From: Bradyrhizobium erythrophlei | GTDB lineage: Bacteria > Pseudomonadota > Alphaproteobacteria > Rhizobiales > Xanthobacteraceae | Assembly (NCBI RefSeq): GCF_900142985.1 | Contig: NZ_LT670849.1 | Coordinates: 5,844,501 to 5,908,500 of the forward strand | DNA length: 64,000 bases | Reading direction: 5' to 3' | Shown here: positions 50,516-58,885 of the stretch, piece by piece | Layout: each line of letters opens with the position of its first letter | How positions within the stretch are numbered: position 1 is the stretch's first letter | The notes under the pieces: generated by a model | Database searches by the model: none | Told to the model about the DNA's origin: nothing | The model's input: only the letters and a program-made list of their open reading frames with translations | Made by a program: the position numbers and the translations under genes

Positions 50516-50740
50516 CTAGCCCAATCCGATCCGACTACAGACGGTGTACAACAGCGCACCTACAACGATTACGGCAGCAAAATATTTGAGGCTGTCGCCG
50601 CGTGCGTCCTCGTCAAGTTCACGATTGAGATTCAGATGCAGAGCGTTACGTACACTTGGCGAGTGAGCGCGACGCCGCTGTCGGCTCAAGGCCTTGCTCA
50701 ACAGGTATCTGATCTCATTTTCTTTGAGCGGCCTCTTCAC
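50516..50740 (-). CDS. 74-residue small membrane protein
   Basis: GTG 50740 opens MKRPLKENEIRYLLSKALSR, a basic N-terminal half, then a single C-terminal helix SLKYFAAVIVVGALLYTVCS. It lies between the two paralogous small genes of this locus and has no counterpart at the 22-23 kb locus. Unknown function. Confidence 0.5.
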   Translation of the reverse strand: MKRPLKENEIRYLLSKALSRQRRRAHSPSVRNALHLNLNRELDEDARGDSLKYFAAVIVVGALLYTVCSRIGLG

Positions 50741-50782
50741 TTCCCTCCGCCCTTCAGACCGATCCTAATCGACGGCGAGCGC

Positions 50783-50884
50783 TCAGTAATACTGCTGCTG
50801 CAAAACCATCCAGATGACAAAGATCAGAGCGACGATGATGCAGAGTTGAATCCTTAAATCTCCGGCCCATTTCCAGCCCTTCAC
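50783..50884 (-). CDS. 33-residue single-helix membrane microprotein, copy B
   Basis: VKGWKWAGDLRIQLCIIVAL ... MVLQQQYY, from GTG 50884. It differs from copy A (23003-23104) at three residues, and most base changes between the copies are silent. It overlaps the end of the upstream gene (50881) by four bases, so translation is coupled. Confidence 0.65.
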   Translation of the reverse strand: MKGWKWAGDLRIQLCIIVALIFVIWMVLQQQYY

Positions 50885-51183
50885 TTGGTCTTCGCCTTCG
50901 GCAAGTCGACGCGGTCCTCACGAAACTCAGACGGTCCCTTAGTCAGGCGACGGCGGCGCTGTGCCCTTTCTTCTAAGGGCGCGGCAGGGTCCATCATACT
51001 ATCGATCGTTTTTGCGGCGAGCTCCTGGGCTCGCGCTTTCTGGCCGGGCTTGTTAGTAAGCCTATCCGCTGCGCCGGCCTTTAGCCCGAGCTCGACCAGG
51101 CGGCGATTGCGGCAAGATAGCTTATAGTAAAAAGCCGTGGGCTCACGTCGGTGCGCGCAAACCCGGCGTTGAAAGCCACTCAT
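50881..51183 (-). CDS. Small conserved basic protein
   Basis: About 100 residues with a conserved C-terminal part RAQELAAKTIDSMMDPAAPL, EERAQRRRRLTKGPSEFRED. The pattern EER-x2-RRRRL-x-KGP-x-EFR is familiar from short Rhizobiales proteins of unknown function. The N-terminal start is uncertain: ATG 51183 overlaps the preceding gene by 41 bases. Confidence 0.5.
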   Translation of the reverse strand: MSGFQRRVCAHRREPTAFYYKLSCRNRRLVELGLKAGAADRLTNKPGQKARAQELAAKTIDSMMDPAAPLEERAQRRRRLTKGPSEFREDRVDLPKAKTK

Positions 51184-51352
51184 TGATGTGCGCAGCGGTG
51201 TCAAGTTGACGTAGCTTATCTAGAAGCTTGTTTCGCGCCCCGCCGGGTCCAACTAGACCCAACTGTGTTTCGAGTCGCTTCTTTTCCTCTAAGAGGCGTT
51301 CGAACAGTGTTGGGGATTTGTCGAGAAGTCGAGCCATATCTGCTCCTTCCAA
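51143..51352 (-). CDS. Conserved small protein, family member 2 (ends TPGL-x-AP)
   Basis: 69 residues: PTLFERLLEEKKRLETQLGL, then LLDKLRQLDTAAHINEWLST and PGLRAPT. The same design as the proteins at 47552 and 52470: a charged helix, a Gly-rich turn, a second helix, then W-x2-SPG at the C-terminus. Function unknown. Confidence 0.6.
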   Translation of the reverse strand: MEGADMARLLDKSPTLFERLLEEKKRLETQLGLVGPGGARNKLLDKLRQLDTAAHINEWLSTPGLRAPT

Positions 51353-51530
51353 GATTGGGCGGGAGCGTTACCGAACTCTCAGTCACCGATATGAGCCAGA
51401 AGGCAGCGCGGCGATGAATCAACAGGGCGCTTCTTGCGTTCGGAAGTCTATCTAATTCGCATTTCGCTCTGCAAAAAATTAGGTCCCTGGTCGTCTAGCA
51501 ATGAGGCACCGTGATGCACATGTGCAGACA

Positions 51531-51716
51531 ATGGCCAACAGTCCGAGCCTGCGCTTGTTAGACGTTGATGTGACGGCCTTGGCGCCGACGATCTGGAAAT
51601 GGGCGATTTCCGATAAAAGCTTTGAAGTTTCGCATGGCTACGCGACTTCGCGGGAAACAGCTCAGTTGGAAGGCAACAAGGCTCTATTCGCGCTGCTGTC
51701 CATCGCCCCTGACTAG
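51531..51716 (+). CDS. Small hypothetical protein
   Basis: 61 residues from ATG 51531: APTIWKWAISDKSFEVSHGY, ATSRETAQLEGNKALFALLS. The W-x-W strand and TSRETAQLEG helix resemble short conserved Bradyrhizobium proteins. The frame opens at 51501. No function known. Confidence 0.45.
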   Translation: MANSPSLRLLDVDVTALAPTIWKWAISDKSFEVSHGYATSRETAQLEGNKALFALLSIAPD

Positions 51717-52469
51717 CTATGGGCGGGGCTTCGGTCCCGCGCTTCGCTCTACGAGCGACAGGCCTCGATCGCATGCATCAGGAAAATGAAGGCACTCGCC
51801 ACTCCGGCAGCCGTCGCAATCAACCCAGTCATCGAACTCTCCCAGCTACGCTTCCCAACGCAGCCACAAGGGAGCCCTCCCTTTTAAGGATGTTACGCGG
51901 AAGAATGTTTTCGGCACGCCCGCAAGACGGCGGAACTTGGCCGCCCCCTGTGACAAATTGGCAGTGGGGCTTCAGCACCCGCGCTCACATACCGCCGCTA
52001 CGGACCTCAAGCCCGCCGCTTCGGCCCGGGTTTCTCTTTTGCTGTTGCCGGGCGCAGCGAGTTGCTGCCGCCTTCACGGCGTTGCTGCTTTCGGAGGGCG
52101 CGCGCGGCCGAAAATCTGGCAGCCCACCGCTGTTCGCACCTTCTTTCGAGGTCGAGAGGTATACTGCTCATAACCAAAGCTCCGAGTTTGCGGCGGCCCC
52201 CCCGGGGTCACAGGTCTCAACGCGGGTGGGCCTTTAAAGCTCCAGTTTGAAGACATTAAACTCTTTACGAGGGGACAGCGCTGGCGTCTCAGCGGCGCCC
52301 GTCGATCTCAGCGTCGTTCCAAACGACCGCCATGACTGACCTACCGTCTTCGGCCGCGGGAGGATGGCTTGGTCGGCCGTGCGCATACGTCAGCATCTCA
52401 CATGCCTCCTTTGGAACCGGTTTTGACTTTTCGACGTTGCATAGCCCGGACAAGTTCGGAGACGTAGCT
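51717..52469 (+). other. Long non-coding stretch
   Basis: About 750 bases without a supported gene. Frames of 60-170 codons on both strands show no recognised family. Confidence 0.4.
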
Positions 52470-52670
52470 ATGTTGTACCGCAATCGCACTAGACCGCCTG
52501 GATCGCTCCGCGACCGGCTGCTCGCCATGGCTAAGCTAGCACGGCAGAGGGCGGAGGCTTGCCCCGAGGGCCCAGTTCGGGACAGCCTGTTACGCAAGGC
52601 CGATCAGACCGAGCGCACCGCGGCCATTGAGCAGTGGATCGGATCGCCCGGTGCGTCACCGCCCGAGTAG
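52470..52670 (+). CDS. 66-residue conserved protein, family member 3 (ends SPG-x-SPPE)
   Basis: From ATG 52470 (CGGAGACGTAGCT upstream): LYRNRTRPPGSLRDRLLAMA, KLARQRAEACPEGPVRDSLL, then TERTAAIEQWIGSPGASPPE. Same family as 47552 and 51143. Its 3' two thirds overlap the C-terminal part of the minus-strand gene at 52531-52800. Confidence 0.6.
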   Translation: MLYRNRTRPPGSLRDRLLAMAKLARQRAEACPEGPVRDSLLRKADQTERTAAIEQWIGSPGASPPE

Positions 52671-52800
52671 TCGCGCCAGTTTGGCCCAAGGCAAATCGCC
52701 AATGATCGACAGCATACATACTGCCATAAGCAACCACCACGATGAGCAGCGCGAGGGCGGCTCCCAAAAGCATGCACTCTTTGATCGACCAATCAGCCAT
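52531..52800 (-). CDS. Small membrane protein with possibly extended C-terminus
   Basis: 89 residues: MADWSIKECMLLGAALALLI, VVVAYGSMYAVDHWRFALGQ, then a 45-residue Pro/Arg/Ser-rich tail antisense to the gene at 52470. The membrane-helix part looks real; the tail looks like read-through after stop loss. Its ATG overlaps the stop of the DUF6894 gene by eight bases. Confidence 0.5.
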   Translation of the reverse strand: MADWSIKECMLLGAALALLIVVVAYGSMYAVDHWRFALGQTGATTRAVTHRAIRSTAQWPRCARSDRPCVTGCPELGPRGKPPPSAVLA

Positions 52801-53023
52801 CGAGCAGGTCTTCGAGAAAAACGGTCGCCACCTCTCTGCCGTCGTTGTCGGTAACCTGGATGCAATCTGGCGCCGTGTCGCCGGTCTTGACCGCTTCGAT
52901 CAACGCCTCCCTCGCCGATTGCTCGGCAACGTCGCGAGCTGCGTCAAGGTTCGGAAGCTCTTCTCCCGCTGGGTCCGGCAAAAACATGTCCCCGGTGAGA
53001 GAGTTGAAATGGAACAATGGCAT
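52793..53023 (-). CDS. DUF6894-type small protein
   Basis: 76 residues: MPLFHFNSLTGDMFLPDPAG, EELPNLDAARDVAEQSAREA, and a C-terminal strand with VATVFLEDLL. This is the standard DUF6894 pattern of an MPxFxF strand, D-x2-G-x-EL and a helix. Same family as 20435-20650. Function unknown. Confidence 0.75.
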   Translation of the reverse strand: MPLFHFNSLTGDMFLPDPAGEELPNLDAARDVAEQSAREALIEAVKTGDTAPDCIQVTDNDGREVATVFLEDLLDG

Positions 53024-53180
53024 GGCGGTCTCCGTCTGCTATCAGAGGAGATGCCGGAAAGCCGCGATACGTTCCTGCGGCGGCGTCTGGATCGTATCCC
53101 ACTGTTCAAAAGTGCACCGACCGAGACTGTGAATTCCGCTTTGCTCCGTGCGATTAAATCTTAAATCGATACTAGCGATC

Positions 53181-53206
53181 AGCCCGGCACCTCTGGCCGG
53201 GCTTTT
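53181..53206 (+). terminator. Intrinsic terminator, plus strand
   Basis: AGCCCGGC, a short loop, GCCGGGCT and TTTT: an 8-bp perfect stem with a T-tract. No plus-strand gene lies immediately upstream. Confidence 0.55.
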
Positions 53207-53286
53207 CGCTGAGCAAGGGCGAACACGGCCCGCGCACCTGCATCTCCCTTGACGCCGGACGCGGGGTCGATGATTGATAATCGCAC

Positions 53287-53477
53287 ATGCAGGACCTGCA
53301 GAAGCACCTTGAGAGCCTCCGGCTGAATGCGGTCGAGTGCAAGGCAAGCGCATTAGCGATGCCGCGACTGACAAAGAAAAGCGGGATCTGTTCGCAAGGT
53401 TAGCCGAGCACCATCGGGTTCTCGCAAGCGAACTCGAACGAGCGATCGCCGAACGGAAAGCCGATCCCGACACCTAG
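53287..53477 (+). pseudogene. Frameshifted small helical protein
   Basis: ATG 53287 opens MQDLQKHLESLRLNAVECKA and then stops. The expected rest, ISDAATDKEKRDLFARLAEH, HRVLASELERAI, is in another frame to TAG 53477. The combined 60-residue protein resembles a common Bradyrhizobium mini-protein. One indel near 53342-53352. Confidence 0.6.
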
Positions 53478-53567
53478 ATCTGTTGAGTCGACGGTCGGGC
53501 ATGATCTCCTACTGGCGACTTGGGAAACGCCGAAAGAATTACTCTGTCCATCGCTTCAGCCGGTGGC

Positions 53568-53861
53568 TTAAATCCTCCGCCGTCCCCAACCTCGTCCGCG
53601 GTAACCTCCGCCAATCAATCGAAGTAGCAATAAGAGCACAACGGCTCCGATAAAGGCGTTGATGATCAGAGCGACGATCCCGACTCCCAAGTGAATGCCA
53701 AGGCGCGGTAGCAGCCAATCACCGATGAAGGCGCCGATCAGACCGACGAGTAAGTCGCCTACCAGCCCAAAACCGCCTCCCTCCATGACCCTGCCAGCGA
53801 GCCACCCGGCAACAATTCCGACGACGATGATGACGAGCAGGCTTTGATTTGAGAGGTGCAT
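53568..53861 (-). CDS. GlsB/YeaQ/YmgE family stress-associated membrane protein
   Basis: 97 residues from ATG 53861: LLVIIVVGIVAGWLAGRVME, FGLVGDLLVGLIGAFIGDWL, then a third helix and a GGGYRGRGWG tail. Three transmembrane helices and the G-x2-GD-L-x-G-x2-GA-x2-G motif define the transglycosylase-associated (YeaQ) family. Inner membrane; often linked to stress responses. Confidence 0.85.
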   Translation of the reverse strand: MHLSNQSLLVIIVVGIVAGWLAGRVMEGGGFGLVGDLLVGLIGAFIGDWLLPRLGIHLGVGIVALIINAFIGAVVLLLLLRLIGGGYRGRGWGRRRI

Positions 53862-54154
53862 GGCCCAGTCCTCGTTGAAGTGTCCCGGGTAATGCCCGAT
53901 CGACCACGTAGGTTCCACTGGCGGCCCGCCTTTTGGGGGCGGGGCCAGGTTCAGTTACGAACCGGTAAGCTCGGTGCTCCGAACTTCTGATTGTTGCCCC
54001 CGGGGCCAGACTAGCGGCGGTCGATTCGATACAAGCAGTGCGCTTGACCTAACTCCATCACCTTATCTTTTCAGCCAGCCAATTTTCGGCCGAGGCCATG
54101 CCGCGACTCAGGAGCCCGCTTCCCACGCGCAATTCTGTGCAACGGAGCAGGCTC

Positions 54155-55009
54155 ATGGCAGTAGTGCGAGGTCTTTCTGACGAACGAGCAGCGCGGTTGA
54201 TGATCGAGCTTCGGGAGGGGCGGACTCCCCATTCGGTCAACGTAAAAGCATGGCAGCTAGAGGCATATTTCGTAGATCACCCAGACTATGCTCGAGAAGT
54301 TCGTCCGTTGATCGACGCGAATGCTGGGGCAGCGCTGCTTCGTAAGGGCGCGCGTCTTCGTAATCTCACACATTGTGTGCATGGACATCCACTTTCGGGA
54401 GATAACATTAGCCTCGAACCGAACGGCCGGCGGAAATGTCTAACTTGCGCGAGGCGTCGTCATCTGGCCCCTCGGCCCCCAACAAAAGAGCAGATCCAAC
54501 GAGTGACGGCTGCGCTGAACGCCGGTCAAACCCTCAGTTTGATTTGCCACGGCAGGCTTCACGATCAGATCGTAAAGCCGCGGATTCTCACCTATCGCAA
54601 ACTAAACTTCTACCGGAGGCAAAATCCCACCTTCGACCAATTTGTCATTTGCTCTACCGCAAACAATATAAGTAAAGGGCTACGCCTTCGGCTTCACCCC
54701 GACCATGCGCGGATCGAAATTGTTCGTAGTCAGAACGACGACTTCCACAAGATTCTCTCAATGCTTCCGCGGCAACTCGCCAACCGCGACGAAATTGCCG
54801 GATCGATTTTCCTTGCCCTGACTGACGGTACCCTTCAGCGAGATCAGGTGCAGCTCCGGCTCCCGGAGTTTATTCGCGCGCAGAACGCGATGTTCCCGAT
54901 CAATTATGCGAAATTCGGTGACAGCAGGCTCGTGTCGCTCGACGAAGTCGTATTCGAGGATGGATCGGCCACCAGGGGCGATACCGTTAGCCGCGGGCTT
55001 TGGGATTAG
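54155..55009 (+). CDS. Conserved protein with Cys-His zinc motif and sigma-like C-terminal helices
   Basis: 284 residues from ATG 54155 (CGGAGCAGGCTC upstream). Middle: CVHGHPLSGDNISLEPNGRR followed by KCLTCARRR, a C-x-H-G-H...C-x2-C zinc element like that of HNH-associated phage proteins. The C-terminal part, RDEIAGSIFLALTDGTLQRD...AMFPINYAKFGDSRLVSLDE, is helical and resembles a repeated Bradyrhizobium module with a sigma-region flavour. Probably DNA-related; function unknown. Confidence 0.5.
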   Translation: MAVVRGLSDERAARLMIELREGRTPHSVNVKAWQLEAYFVDHPDYAREVRPLIDANAGAALLRKGARLRNLTHCVHGHPLSGDNISLEPNGRRKCLTCARRRHLAPRPPTKEQIQRVTAALNAGQTLSLICHGRLHDQIVKPRILTYRKLNFYRRQNPTFDQFVICSTANNISKGLRLRLHPDHARIEIVRSQNDDFHKILSMLPRQLANRDEIAGSIFLALTDGTLQRDQVQLRLPEFIRAQNAMFPINYAKFGDSRLVSLDEVVFEDGSATRGDTVSRGLWD

Positions 55010-55036
55010 ACGCGCCGAAAATCCCTAACTACCACC

Positions 55037-55288
55037 TCACTTTGCTTTCCGCGCCCGCTTTGCCAATCTGACACCGGCGCCGCCGCCATTCTCAGGAATG
55101 AACTCGACGCCGGCCTTCTCCAGGGCATCCTTGATTTTCGTCAAGGTGTCGAGTCGTACCTTCAGTTCGCCGTCCATCGCTTCCAAACGCTTAATCGTCT
55201 CAAGCGATACGCCAGCTCCGTCCGCCAGTTCTGCTTGGCTTAGTCGGAGTACAGCGCGAGCCCCACGGATTTGGTCCGACGAAATCAT
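55037..55288 (-). CDS. XRE-family HTH regulator
   Basis: 83 residues from ATG 55288: ISSDQIRGARAVLRLSQAEL, ADGAGVSLETIKRLEAMDGE, then VEFIPENGGGAGVRLAKRAR. A classic Cro/CI HTH (SQAELA...VSLETIKRLE) with the short C-terminal strand typical of phage-like or antitoxin-like repressors. It is divergent from the operon starting at 55388. The palindromes between them suggest autoregulation. Confidence 0.85.
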   Translation of the reverse strand: MISSDQIRGARAVLRLSQAELADGAGVSLETIKRLEAMDGELKVRLDTLTKIKDALEKAGVEFIPENGGGAGVRLAKRARKAK

Positions 55289-55290
55289 TT

Positions 55291-55363
55291 GCACCTCAGG
55301 TGTAAATAAATGCGCCTGAGGTGTTGACACCATAGGCGCTCTAAATTACACTTTTAGTGTAAT
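55291..55363 (+). promoter_or_regulatory. Divergent promoter with paired operators
   Basis: Two similar palindromes, GCACCTCAGGTGT (55291-55303) and GCGCCTGAGGTGT (55312-55324), 21 bases apart start to start. The plus promoter has TTGACA (55324-55329) and TACACT (55347-55352) with 17-base spacing. An 8-bp inverted repeat ATTACACT/AGTGTAAT (55345-55363) covers the -10 box. Likely the binding region of the XRE protein. Confidence 0.65.
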
Positions 55364-55387
55364 CGAATTTTGCTGAGGCAGCAAGCC

Positions 55388-55735
55388 ATGAAGAACACCA
55401 TTTCGGTGAGCGGCGGAGCCATGCCCAAAATCGACCGCGCGGCCGTGATGCGGCGTGCCTGGGCGATCTTCCGCCAGACCTACAAACATCCGCTGATCAA
55501 ATTCCAGGACATTGGCCGCGGTTGCTTTGCATGGGCTCTCAGGCGCGCATGGGAAGAGGCGAGGGAAGCCTGGCGCATCGCCGCCATTCCCGCCCAAGTG
55601 CGCGCCGAGCGCATCCAAGCCCTTCAAACCTCGATTGAGCGGGCGTCCTACATCGACGGCGCGACATGGCGCGCGACGATCGCCGCCTACCGCGTAGAGC
55701 TACGGACATTGCAAGCCGTAGGGGGCGGGCAATGA
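55388..55735 (+). CDS. Hypothetical helical protein, first gene of XRE-linked operon
   Basis: 115 residues: AAVMRRAWAIFRQTYKHPLI, GRGCFAWALRRAWEEAREAW, then a helical tail. W-x3-FR-x-TY and C-F-x-WALR-x-AW are conserved in short proteins near mobile elements in Afipia/Bradyrhizobium (from memory). ATG 55388 or internal ATG 55421 (MPKIDR). Coupled by ATGA to the next gene. Confidence 0.6.
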   Translation: MKNTISVSGGAMPKIDRAAVMRRAWAIFRQTYKHPLIKFQDIGRGCFAWALRRAWEEAREAWRIAAIPAQVRAERIQALQTSIERASYIDGATWRATIAAYRVELRTLQAVGGGQ

Positions 55736-56082
55736 CAAATGCTCAAGCCCTCGCTCACCAACAACTCAGGCGTACCGAATCTATCAACACCCTTCTCCGT
55801 CATCGCAAGGAGGCTCGGGATGAGATTTTCCGCCTGATCGAGTTTCTCGACGCGAGTGACGAGTACGTCATGACCGAACTCGAGGACGACGCCGAGCTGG
55901 AGGAGGGCGGCGACAGTGAGCCCTCGCTCGGCAGCTTCGATCGGATGGTGAATCAGGAGAAGTCTTACGCCCAGTCCTTTGCCGAATTCATACCGGCATT
56001 CGATGCCGAGCAGGACGACGCCGAAAGCGGCATCGGCGATGAGGACGGGCTTCGCGAGCAACAAGGCAGGCAAGTCATCTAA
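55732..56082 (+). CDS. Hypothetical acidic protein, second gene of XRE-linked operon
   Basis: 116 residues: RRTESINTLLRHRKEARDEI, FRLIEFLDASDEYVMTELED, GGDSEPSLGSFDRM. Strongly acidic centre; the D-x-E-P-S-L-G motif is shared by many short Rhizobiales proteins of unknown role. ATG overlaps the upstream stop. Confidence 0.6.
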   Translation: MTNAQALAHQQLRRTESINTLLRHRKEARDEIFRLIEFLDASDEYVMTELEDDAELEEGGDSEPSLGSFDRMVNQEKSYAQSFAEFIPAFDAEQDDAESGIGDEDGLREQQGRQVI

Positions 56083-56099
56083 CCACGGGAGAATACCCA

Positions 56100-56768
56100 A
56101 TGAACTTCAGCAATAGCGCCGCGGGCGCCGATCAATTGTCTTCACAGACCGATGTTCCGACCAGTCCAGCAGGTGCATCTCAGATGCCGCGCTACGGGGC
56201 AGAACCCGAGCGGGTGCCGGCGATTAGTAAGGCCCAGGCCGGGGGCCACTGCGTAACTAGGAGAACTGCGATGAATATTGCCATTAGCTCTGCCGCACTT
56301 GCCGGCGCTCAGCCTGCTGCCTTGGCCGATGAGATGGACGACGCAAAATTGCTGGCCATGAAGGAGCGCATTTCGACGCTTTACGAAAAAGCGCACGAGC
56401 ACGACGAAGAAATCGGGCGGCTACACGAAATTACCTACAATGCCCTTCGTGAGCAAAATCTCCCTTGGGAGCAAGTGAAGATAATGCCAGAAAGTTTGGA
56501 ACGCGACCGCTTGGTAAGGCTCAGCAACCCATTCCATGACGAGATCGAAGCTCTCGTAAAGCAGATGTGGACGATTCCAGCTTCAAGCTCTGCTGCGAAA
56601 GCTGCAAAGGTCTGGGTCCTTTTGCATTGTGTGATGGGGTTCGACTGGCTCGAAACCGAGAGCGCAATCGAATGGGATATTGGGTTGGCACGGGAACTTT
56701 TCTTCGAGCTAGCCGGCCTTGAGAAGGCACCAGAACTCCGCTCTGAGTTCGCCGATCTCGAAGCCTGA
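56100..56768 (+). CDS. Hypothetical protein, third gene of XRE-linked operon
   Basis: 222 residues. An Ala/Ser-rich N-terminal third (possibly not all translated; an internal ATG at 56271 gives MNIAISSAALAGAQPAALAD), then a helical domain with KERISTLYEKAHEHDEEIGR and a C-terminal VLLHCVMGFDWLETESAIEW. No known family recognised. 17 bases after the preceding gene. Confidence 0.5.
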   Translation: MNFSNSAAGADQLSSQTDVPTSPAGASQMPRYGAEPERVPAISKAQAGGHCVTRRTAMNIAISSAALAGAQPAALADEMDDAKLLAMKERISTLYEKAHEHDEEIGRLHEITYNALREQNLPWEQVKIMPESLERDRLVRLSNPFHDEIEALVKQMWTIPASSSAAKAAKVWVLLHCVMGFDWLETESAIEWDIGLARELFFELAGLEKAPELRSEFADLEA

Positions 56769-57334
56769 AAGCGGCGAGAGCTGCCGGAAGCGGCGCTGCT
56801 CATTTCATCGAATGAAGGGTTGCCGATCAGTGATGTGAATTTGGCAATCCTTTTCTTGGTCCCCGCCTAAATTTCTTTTGTGCAATTCCTTCAGATATTC
56901 CGACCAGATGCCACCCGCTTGGAATACCGGCGGGTGGCATCGCCGTCGTAGACTTCCGTAGGTCTCTACCCCGGGGCTTGCCGAGGATGGCTCATAGCCT
57001 CAGTCTAGCGGCTTCCCTCCGCGGCCGATCGGCGGGATCATGGGCTATGCCAGCCCTCACCCGCCGCCGCTCCGACGACTCCCGCCGCGAGGTTTGGCAC
57101 GTCTCTTATAGCGACGTGCATGTCGGCACCGTCGGCGAGCGCTCTGGCGTTCCGGTCGGTGATCAATAGCAAGCCGATCGCGCGCGGAAATACGCGGCGA
57201 TACCACAGAAGCAGTCCGATGGAATATCGAGGTTCAAGGATCGGTCTTTGAGGTAGCAGCGTTCGCAGACGCTGAGACCGGAGACCGACAATGAGCAAAT
57301 TTGCGAAATTCAAGTATTTTAGGTTGGCGTTGCC
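56769..57334 (+). other. Non-coding stretch with a strong hairpin (56907-56941)
   Basis: A perfect 12-bp stem, GATGCCACCCGC / GCGGGTGGCATC, with an 11-base loop, but no T-tract after it on plus. It may protect or end the XRE-linked operon transcript. No gene supported in the rest. Confidence 0.45.
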
Positions 57335-57493
57335 ATGTTGATGCTCACAGCAAGCGACCTTGAATTTCTTGCCAGCCTCAGAACGTGCTGGCGACGGTAC
57401 TATTTCAATGAAATCGCGCGTTTACTAAGTGAGGACGATGCACGCGCGGCGGAGCAATCGCTGGACGCGGGGGGAAGGGGTGCCGACAACTGA
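57335..57493 (+). CDS. Possible 52-residue protein
   Basis: MLMLTASDLEFLASLRTCWR, RYYFNEIARLLSEDDARAAE. A helical, charged short frame with plausible codon use but no recognised family and no clear ribosome site. Confidence 0.3.
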   Translation: MLMLTASDLEFLASLRTCWRRYYFNEIARLLSEDDARAAEQSLDAGGRGADN

Positions 57494-57731
57494 GGCGGCC
57501 TAGCAGGATTAAATATTCGAGGCCTAAAGATTATACGACACCGATATCTGACGTCACCGCGACGGCGCCGTTCGTCGCATGGGCGAGCTGCTGAAGCAGT
57601 TTCGATGGTCGAGGCGACCACCGAAAGCCGCTAGATAATCTGCGAGATGTCAGCAACATGGGAAACAGCGCGTGGTCTCGCCTTGCTAGAGAAGTCTGAT
57701 GGAAGCAAATTTCGCAGGGCGACAAACATCA

Positions 57732-58046
57732 ATGGCAGTTCAACGGAACTTCGTGATCTTCGCGGCTTTGGCGCTTGCCGGATGCGGCGCGATGCCAAAC
57801 CTTTCCTTGCCCGACGTGAAGGCAAGAAACGATTTCAAAGGCAAGCCGCTCAGCGTAGTCACTGCCCAACTCGGCAATCCCGATGGTCAGCAAACCGTCA
57901 ACAGGCAAAAGATCTACACCTGGCGCATCGGCAACTCAGTGCGGGAGTGCGTGATCAGGGTTGCGACGGCTGACGACATTGTCGAGTCCTACGAAACGTT
58001 GGGCGATTCACCGATCTGCGGGCCGTACGAAGCCCGAGCCAACTAA
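57732..58046 (+). CDS. Small outer-membrane-type lipoprotein
   Basis: 104 residues from ATG 57732: a lipoprotein signal ending in lipobox LAGC (Cys about 18), then PLSVVTAQLGNPDGQQTVNR, QKIYTWRIGN and ECVIRVATADDIVES. It resembles short Bradyrhizobium lipoproteins of the SmpA/OmlA-like size class; a decayed relative is at 21350-21667. Role unknown. Confidence 0.65.
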   Translation: MAVQRNFVIFAALALAGCGAMPNLSLPDVKARNDFKGKPLSVVTAQLGNPDGQQTVNRQKIYTWRIGNSVRECVIRVATADDIVESYETLGDSPICGPYEARAN

Positions 58047-58119
58047 TCATAGGCGACTGCCGCTTAATCGTCACTTTAACGGTTGTGCCGAGTGCGAGCG
58101 ATGTGTTGTTCTGTGACTG

Positions 58120-58494
58120 ATGGACGCCGCCGCTGATTGCCGGAAGCGAGCCCAAGAAGCCGTAGGCATAGCTGAGAAGATGACGGGTCCGCTGGACAAA
58201 GCGGTATGGTTGAAGGTTGCCTCAGAATGGCTCAAACTCGCGGAGACAGCAGAGGCGCAACGAAAAAGTAAAGCTCTCGCGGTGATGCGCAATCGGCTTG
58301 ATCTCCCGCCCGCGATTGCCCCCGCCTTCATCAAGGACATGCAAGCCTTTTTCGCTGAGGATGACGGCCTCAAGCGCGATGTGATCGCCGTGCGCCAGCT
58401 TAACATTCTCAAAGAACTACAGGGACCGCACGAGAGGAAGCTTCGCCTTTCGGACGTGAATGCGATGTTTCGTCAGATGCGAGACCAGGCCTGA
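58120..58494 (+). CDS. Conserved helical protein, long paralogue of 46620
   Basis: 124 residues: CRKRAQEAVGIAEKMTGPLD, VWLKVASEWLKLAETAEAQR, DLPPAIAPAFIKDMQAFFAE, DVNAMFRQMRD. The first half is the short C-R-x2-A-x2-A/W-L-x2-A helix pair abundant in Bradyrhizobium small proteins. The second half matches the minus-strand protein at 46620-46838. Possible two-module fusion. Confidence 0.65.
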   Translation: MDAAADCRKRAQEAVGIAEKMTGPLDKAVWLKVASEWLKLAETAEAQRKSKALAVMRNRLDLPPAIAPAFIKDMQAFFAEDDGLKRDVIAVRQLNILKELQGPHERKLRLSDVNAMFRQMRDQA

Positions 58495-58519
58495 GCCAGA
58501 TCAACAATGAGGGATAGAA

Positions 58520-58630
58520 ATGCCTACCAGCAATGAAGCAGCAGTGATTTTATCGTCTCTCTTCTTGAGCGAAGGACTGCCCCTTGGGCAAGCAACTTAC
58601 CGAATTGTCATAGTTCCTAACGGTTTCTAA
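58520..58630 (+). CDS. Possible 36-residue peptide
   Basis: GAGGGATAGAA precedes ATG 58520; MPTSNEAAVILSSLFLSEGL, PLGQATYRIVIVPNGF. 25 bases after the previous gene, so possibly co-transcribed. No family known. Confidence 0.3.
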   Translation: MPTSNEAAVILSSLFLSEGLPLGQATYRIVIVPNGF

Positions 58631-58645
58631 AGCGCGCGGCCGAGT

Positions 58646-58885
58646 TCACCAACTGACAATGTAGCTCGCGCCGCAATAATGGGCGGGGTCGTAGCTGTAG
58701 TCGTACGGCCAGCAGTACGGAGAGACTCCAGCGGTCACGGGCGGCTTGTGACCGCGATGATGGACGGTGCCCTGGCGATGGTGGTGAGTTGTCCCTACCG
58801 GGGCGCGAGCAAAGACTTCAGTCGCGGTACACGCGACGCCAAGGATAACTGAGGCGGCAATCAAGACGACGGTTCGAAACGGCAT
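58646..58885 (-). CDS. Small exported His-rich protein
   Basis: 79 residues: a signal peptide (MPFRTVVLIAASVILGVACT), then APVGTTHHHRQGTVHHRGHK and a Tyr/Trp/Cys-rich end (YCWPYDYSYDPAHYCGASY). The His clusters could bind metal. Periplasmic, function unknown. Confidence 0.6.
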   Translation of the reverse strand: MPFRTVVLIAASVILGVACTATEVFARAPVGTTHHHRQGTVHHRGHKPPVTAGVSPYCWPYDYSYDPAHYCGASYIVSW

